From Anaerolineales bacterium (GTDB taxonomy: Bacteria > Chloroflexota > Anaerolineae > Anaerolineales > DRMV01): a DNA stretch of 7,546 nucleotides. Below are positions 5,345 through 7,546 of the stretch, piece after piece. Each line of letters opens with the position of its first letter. The stretch's first letter is position 1. The stretch covers positions 1-7,546 of the forward strand of contig JALXBY010000079.1 in NCBI GenBank assembly GCA_026991215.1, in the 5' to 3' direction. The position numbers and the translations under genes are program-made. The notes under the pieces were generated by a model. It was not told the DNA's origin. It ran no database searches and saw only the letters and a list, made by a program, of their open reading frames with translations.

Positions 5345-6382
5345 TTACAGCCAGTGGGTGGGTATCCGGCCCTGCTGGGCCAGGTCCATGCAGAGGTGGG
5401 TGGGCAGCACCCGGGCCCCTTTCCCCACCCGAGACACCAGCACCTGCTGCACCCCGGGGATGGCCTCCAGGGCTTCCTGAACTCGGGCTACCATATCCCC
5501 GGTGCAGATGACATGCACGTTGGGCCCGGCATCCAATGTATAGCACACGTTCCAGCCTTTTTCCTTCCGCCATTGCCGCACGGTGTGCATGATTTCCACG
5601 GTCACGGGTTCCCAGTAGAACAAGGGGGGCGTTGAGGTCTGCATGACCGCATGAAGCAGGTGGGCATCCTGCTCGACGATGTCAGCCAGCGCGTTGAAGT
5701 CCCGGTTGCGCAGCGCGTTGCGGCAGACCTCCAGCCGGCGGGGGGTATCGGCGACCCGGGCCCATTGGATGGGGCTGGTCTCGGCCAGGCGGTGGCCTTC
5801 CATGGAAGAGATGGGTTTGGGCCGGGTGCTGACCAGGGCAATGCAGTCCCACAGTTCCCAATAGTCGGCCGGGAACAGGGTGAAGGCGTAACAGTCTTCG
5901 TCGCGGGTGCCCACCCGCCACTCCACGAAGCCCTCGGGCACGGAGCGGGCCGCGGAACCGGAACCCCGCCGGGCCAGGCGGGAGAGGTCCCGCTCGTCCA
6001 GGTGCAGGCCCAGGGCTTTGGTGGCGGCCAGGGCCAGGGCCGCAAAAGCGGCCGCGGAGGAAGCCAGGCCCACGGCCATGGGGATGTTCGTCGCGCTGAT
6101 GACGTGGGCGTAGTGGTACACGCCGGCCTTCTCCCGCACCCAGGCCAGGATGCGCTGCATCCGCCGGTGTTCTTCCCGCCGGCGTTCCTGGCCGTTGATG
6201 ACCAGGCGGTCTTCGGTCAACTTGGGGTCGAAGACCACCAGAGTGCGGGTCAACAGGGCGTCCAGGTTGAAGGAAATCGAGCCGTTGGCTGGGAGATTGA
6301 GCCGGTGGTCCCGATTCCCCCAGTACTTGATAAGCGCGATGTTGGCATGGGCTTCGGCGCATCCGGCCAGGATACGGGCCAT
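5345..6382 (-). CDS. mvaD: Diphosphomevalonate or phosphomevalonate decarboxylase
   Basis: GHMP-superfamily decarboxylase of the mevalonate route to isoprenoids: ATP-dependent decarboxylation and dehydration giving isopentenyl diphosphate, or isopentenyl phosphate if the substrate is the monophosphate. The 345-residue protein shows ANIALIKYWG (13-22, with Lys19), the ATP-binding loop PMAVGLASSAAAFAAL (101-116), RGSGSAARS (139-147) with Arg146 where the yeast enzyme has Arg158, and YTLDAGPNVHV (281-291) with the catalytic aspartate at 284. All active-site residues I can check are present. The frame opens at GTG 6403, but GGAGGAAG lies inside that extension six bases before ATG 6382, which I take as the start. 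It sits 75 bases after recJ and 49 before ccmC; no other mevalonate-pathway gene is in the window. In Chloroflexota an enzyme annotated this way (Roseiflexus castenholzii) was shown to use phosphomevalonate, so the exact substrate is open. Confidence 0.92.
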   Translation of the reverse strand: MARILAGCAEAHANIALIKYWGNRDHRLNLPANGSISFNLDALLTRTLVVFDPKLTEDRLVINGQERRREEHRRMQRILAWVREKAGVYHYAHVISATNIPMAVGLASSAAAFAALALAATKALGLHLDERDLSRLARRGSGSAARSVPEGFVEWRVGTRDEDCYAFTLFPADYWELWDCIALVSTRPKPISSMEGHRLAETSPIQWARVADTPRRLEVCRNALRNRDFNALADIVEQDAHLLHAVMQTSTPPLFYWEPVTVEIMHTVRQWRKEKGWNVCYTLDAGPNVHVICTGDMVARVQEALEAIPGVQQVLVSRVGKGARVLPTHLCMDLAQQGRIPTHWL

Positions 6383-6386
6383 TTTG

Positions 6387-6394
6387 CTTCCTCC
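6387..6394 (-). promoter_or_regulatory. Shine-Dalgarno site deciding the mvaD start
   Basis: GGAGGAAG on the minus strand with its GGAGGA core six bases before ATG 6382. It lies within the seven-codon extension back to GTG 6403, which makes that upstream start improbable. Confidence 0.82.
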
Positions 6395-6426
6395 GGGGGG
6401 CACGAACGGAGCGGTCAGGATTTATG

Positions 6427-6463
6427 GAAGGCGTAAAGCCCGCCTTCGTTTTTCCGTTTACGC
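6427..6463 (-). other. Two overlapping, competing hairpins after recJ
   Basis: Hairpin A pairs 6427-6433 with 6441-6447 (GAAGGCG and CGCCTTC, seven perfect pairs, seven-base loop). Hairpin B pairs 6431-6437 with 6457-6463 (GCGTAAA and TTTACGC, seven perfect pairs) and includes the recJ stop codon. They share bases 6431-6433, so both cannot form fully at once. On the plus strand hairpin A is followed by a five-base T-run (6449-6453), which looks like an intrinsic terminator for plus-strand transcription. On the minus strand, the direction of all the genes, no T-run follows, so full termination of recJ transcripts is doubtful. Confidence 0.55.
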
Positions 6464-7546
6464 GGGCCGCCAATCCAGCACCAATAGTTTAACCGAGTAC
6501 ACGTCGTTGTACACGTCGGTCAACAACTGGCCCACCAGGTCGATGCGCTGGGGGAAGCGACCGGCCCAGGACGCCTTGCCAAAGGCCACGGCCTCGCCCA
6601 GCCCGGTCCCGTCCTCCAGTTTGAGGGAAAGGTGTTGCTGCTGGCTGCCCATGGGACGCACCTGGCGCACCCGCACGTCCCGGACCAGAAAGGTGGCCGG
6701 CGGGTTCCCGGCGCCCGTGGGTTCCAACCAGCGCAGCAGGCGGAGCAGGTCCAGGTTGAGGTCCCGCAAGGTCAGCACCGCGTCGATGGGCAGGGCAGGG
6801 CGCAGGTCGGGCACATCGGCCAGGGCTGCCCGGGCCTGTTCGGCCAGGCAGGCCTTGAGTTCGGGCAGGTTCTGGGTACGAATGGTGAACCCCGCGGCCA
6901 GGGAATGGCCGCCGTAGTGTTCCAGCAAATGCCGGCAGCGGTCCAGGGCCTGGGTGATGTGGAATTCGGGGATGCTGCGGCAGGACCCGCGGCTCCATTC
7001 TTCCCCCAATTCCACCACCACGGCCGGCCGGTAGTAGCGCTCCACCAGCCGCGCCGCCACCAACCCCACGACCCCGCTGTGGAACTCTGGATGCGCGGCA
7101 AAGAGCAGCCAGGGCAGGGGGGCATCGTCTTCCAGGGCCAGGGCTTCGGCCTGGGCCAGCATGGTTTCGGTCATCTGCTGCCGGCGGCGGTTGTGCAGGT
7201 TGAGTTGCTGGGCCAACTGCCCGGCCTCCCAGACGTCTTTGGTCAAAAGCAGGCGCAGCGCGGTGTAGGCCGTATCCAGCCGGCCGGCTGCGTTCAGGCG
7301 GGGGGCCAGGGCAAAGGCCACGTCCATGCTGGTGACCCGCTCCGGTCGCAGGCCGGCCACGCCCATCAGGGAAAACAACCCCTGCCGCCAGGGGTGCCGC
7401 AGTTGATGCAGACCCAAGCGCACCAGGTGCCGGTTCTCACCCACCAGGGGCGCGACGTCGGCCACGGTGCCCAGGGCCACCAGGTCCAGCATCTTCCGCA
7501 GCCAGGAAGCCCGCTGCGGCGCGAAGCGGTGCAGCAGGGCCTGGGC
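6458..7546 (-). CDS. recJ: Single-stranded-DNA-specific exonuclease RecJ, N-terminus beyond window edge
   Basis: RecJ degrades single-stranded DNA 5' to 3' in recombination and mismatch or base-excision repair in the cytoplasm. The frame is open to the window end, giving 362 residues of a protein usually 550-600 long; the first DHH motifs are off the edge. Visible in fragment numbering: VALGTVADVAPL (23-34) with the metal-site aspartate of the last DHH-domain motif at 30, APRLNAAGRL (81-90), the DHHA1 motif HSGVVGLVAARL (156-167), GSCRS (187-191), YGGHSLAAGF (211-220), and EPTGAGNPPATF (275-286) leading into the C-terminal OB-fold domain, which ends ...LLVLDWRPA with TAA at 6460-6458. An internal ATG at 7492 is only the first methionine in view, not the start. 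It is first in transcription order here, 75 bases before mvaD. Confidence 0.96.
   Translation of the reverse strand, partial: AQALLHRFAPQRASWLRKMLDLVALGTVADVAPLVGENRHLVRLGLHQLRHPWRQGLFSLMGVAGLRPERVTSMDVAFALAPRLNAAGRLDTAYTALRLLLTKDVWEAGQLAQQLNLHNRRRQQMTETMLAQAEALALEDDAPLPWLLFAAHPEFHSGVVGLVAARLVERYYRPAVVVELGEEWSRGSCRSIPEFHITQALDRCRHLLEHYGGHSLAAGFTIRTQNLPELKACLAEQARAALADVPDLRPALPIDAVLTLRDLNLDLLRLLRWLEPTGAGNPPATFLVRDVRVRQVRPMGSQQQHLSLKLEDGTGLGEAVAFGKASWAGRFPQRIDLVGQLLTDVYNDVYSVKLLVLDWRPA

Overview
The window is a GC-rich bacterial segment in which every supportable gene lies on the minus strand, so transcription runs from position 7546 towards position 1. It holds seven genes, two of them cut by the window edges, packed with gaps of about 0-75 bases except for one 220-base gap. 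The content fits a thermophilic or mesophilic member of Chloroflexota (Anaerolineae-like): a mevalonate-pathway decarboxylase in a bacterium, an adenosine kinase of the type known from Mycobacterium, MtnA, RecJ, a lone CcmC and an Anaerolineae-style sugar nucleotidyltransferase. The phylum is an inference from gene content and protein style, not a demonstrated assignment.

First block in transcription order (7546 to 4041): recJ (ssDNA exonuclease, N-terminus outside the window), a mevalonate-type decarboxylase (isoprenoid precursor synthesis), ccmC (haem handling for cytochrome c maturation), a 73-base gap filled mostly by a degenerate heptamer repeat, then a small membrane-anchored protein of unknown function. 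The small gene is about 49% GC, clearly lower than its neighbours. Strong Shine-Dalgarno sequences precede mvaD and ccmC and show that their real starts are ATG codons just inside the longest open frames. Two mutually exclusive hairpins occupy the recJ-mvaD junction.

Second block (about 3880 to 1): after a 220-base gap with a candidate extended -10 promoter and an abutting inverted repeat come mtnA, adoK, a sugar-phosphate nucleotidyltransferase and ald (alanine dehydrogenase, C-terminus outside the window). mtnA and adoK overlap by ATGA and the nucleotidyltransferase follows 16 bases later, so these three are very likely one operon; ald follows after 61 bases with its own strong ribosome binding site.

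Functionally, MtnA (methylthioribose-1-phosphate isomerase) and AdoK (adenosine to AMP) both deal with by-products of S-adenosylmethionine use: methylthioadenosine on one side and adenosine from S-adenosylhomocysteine on the other. Their tight coupling suggests a SAM by-product salvage unit. The nucleotidyltransferase and Ald have no obvious place in that pathway. No mobile element, CRISPR array, tRNA or rRNA was seen. Most of the window is ordinary housekeeping; the most noteworthy items are the exact substrate of the decarboxylase, the heptamer repeat, the low-GC orphan protein and the mtnA-adoK-nucleotidyltransferase arrangement. I found no clear sign of a wholly new system.
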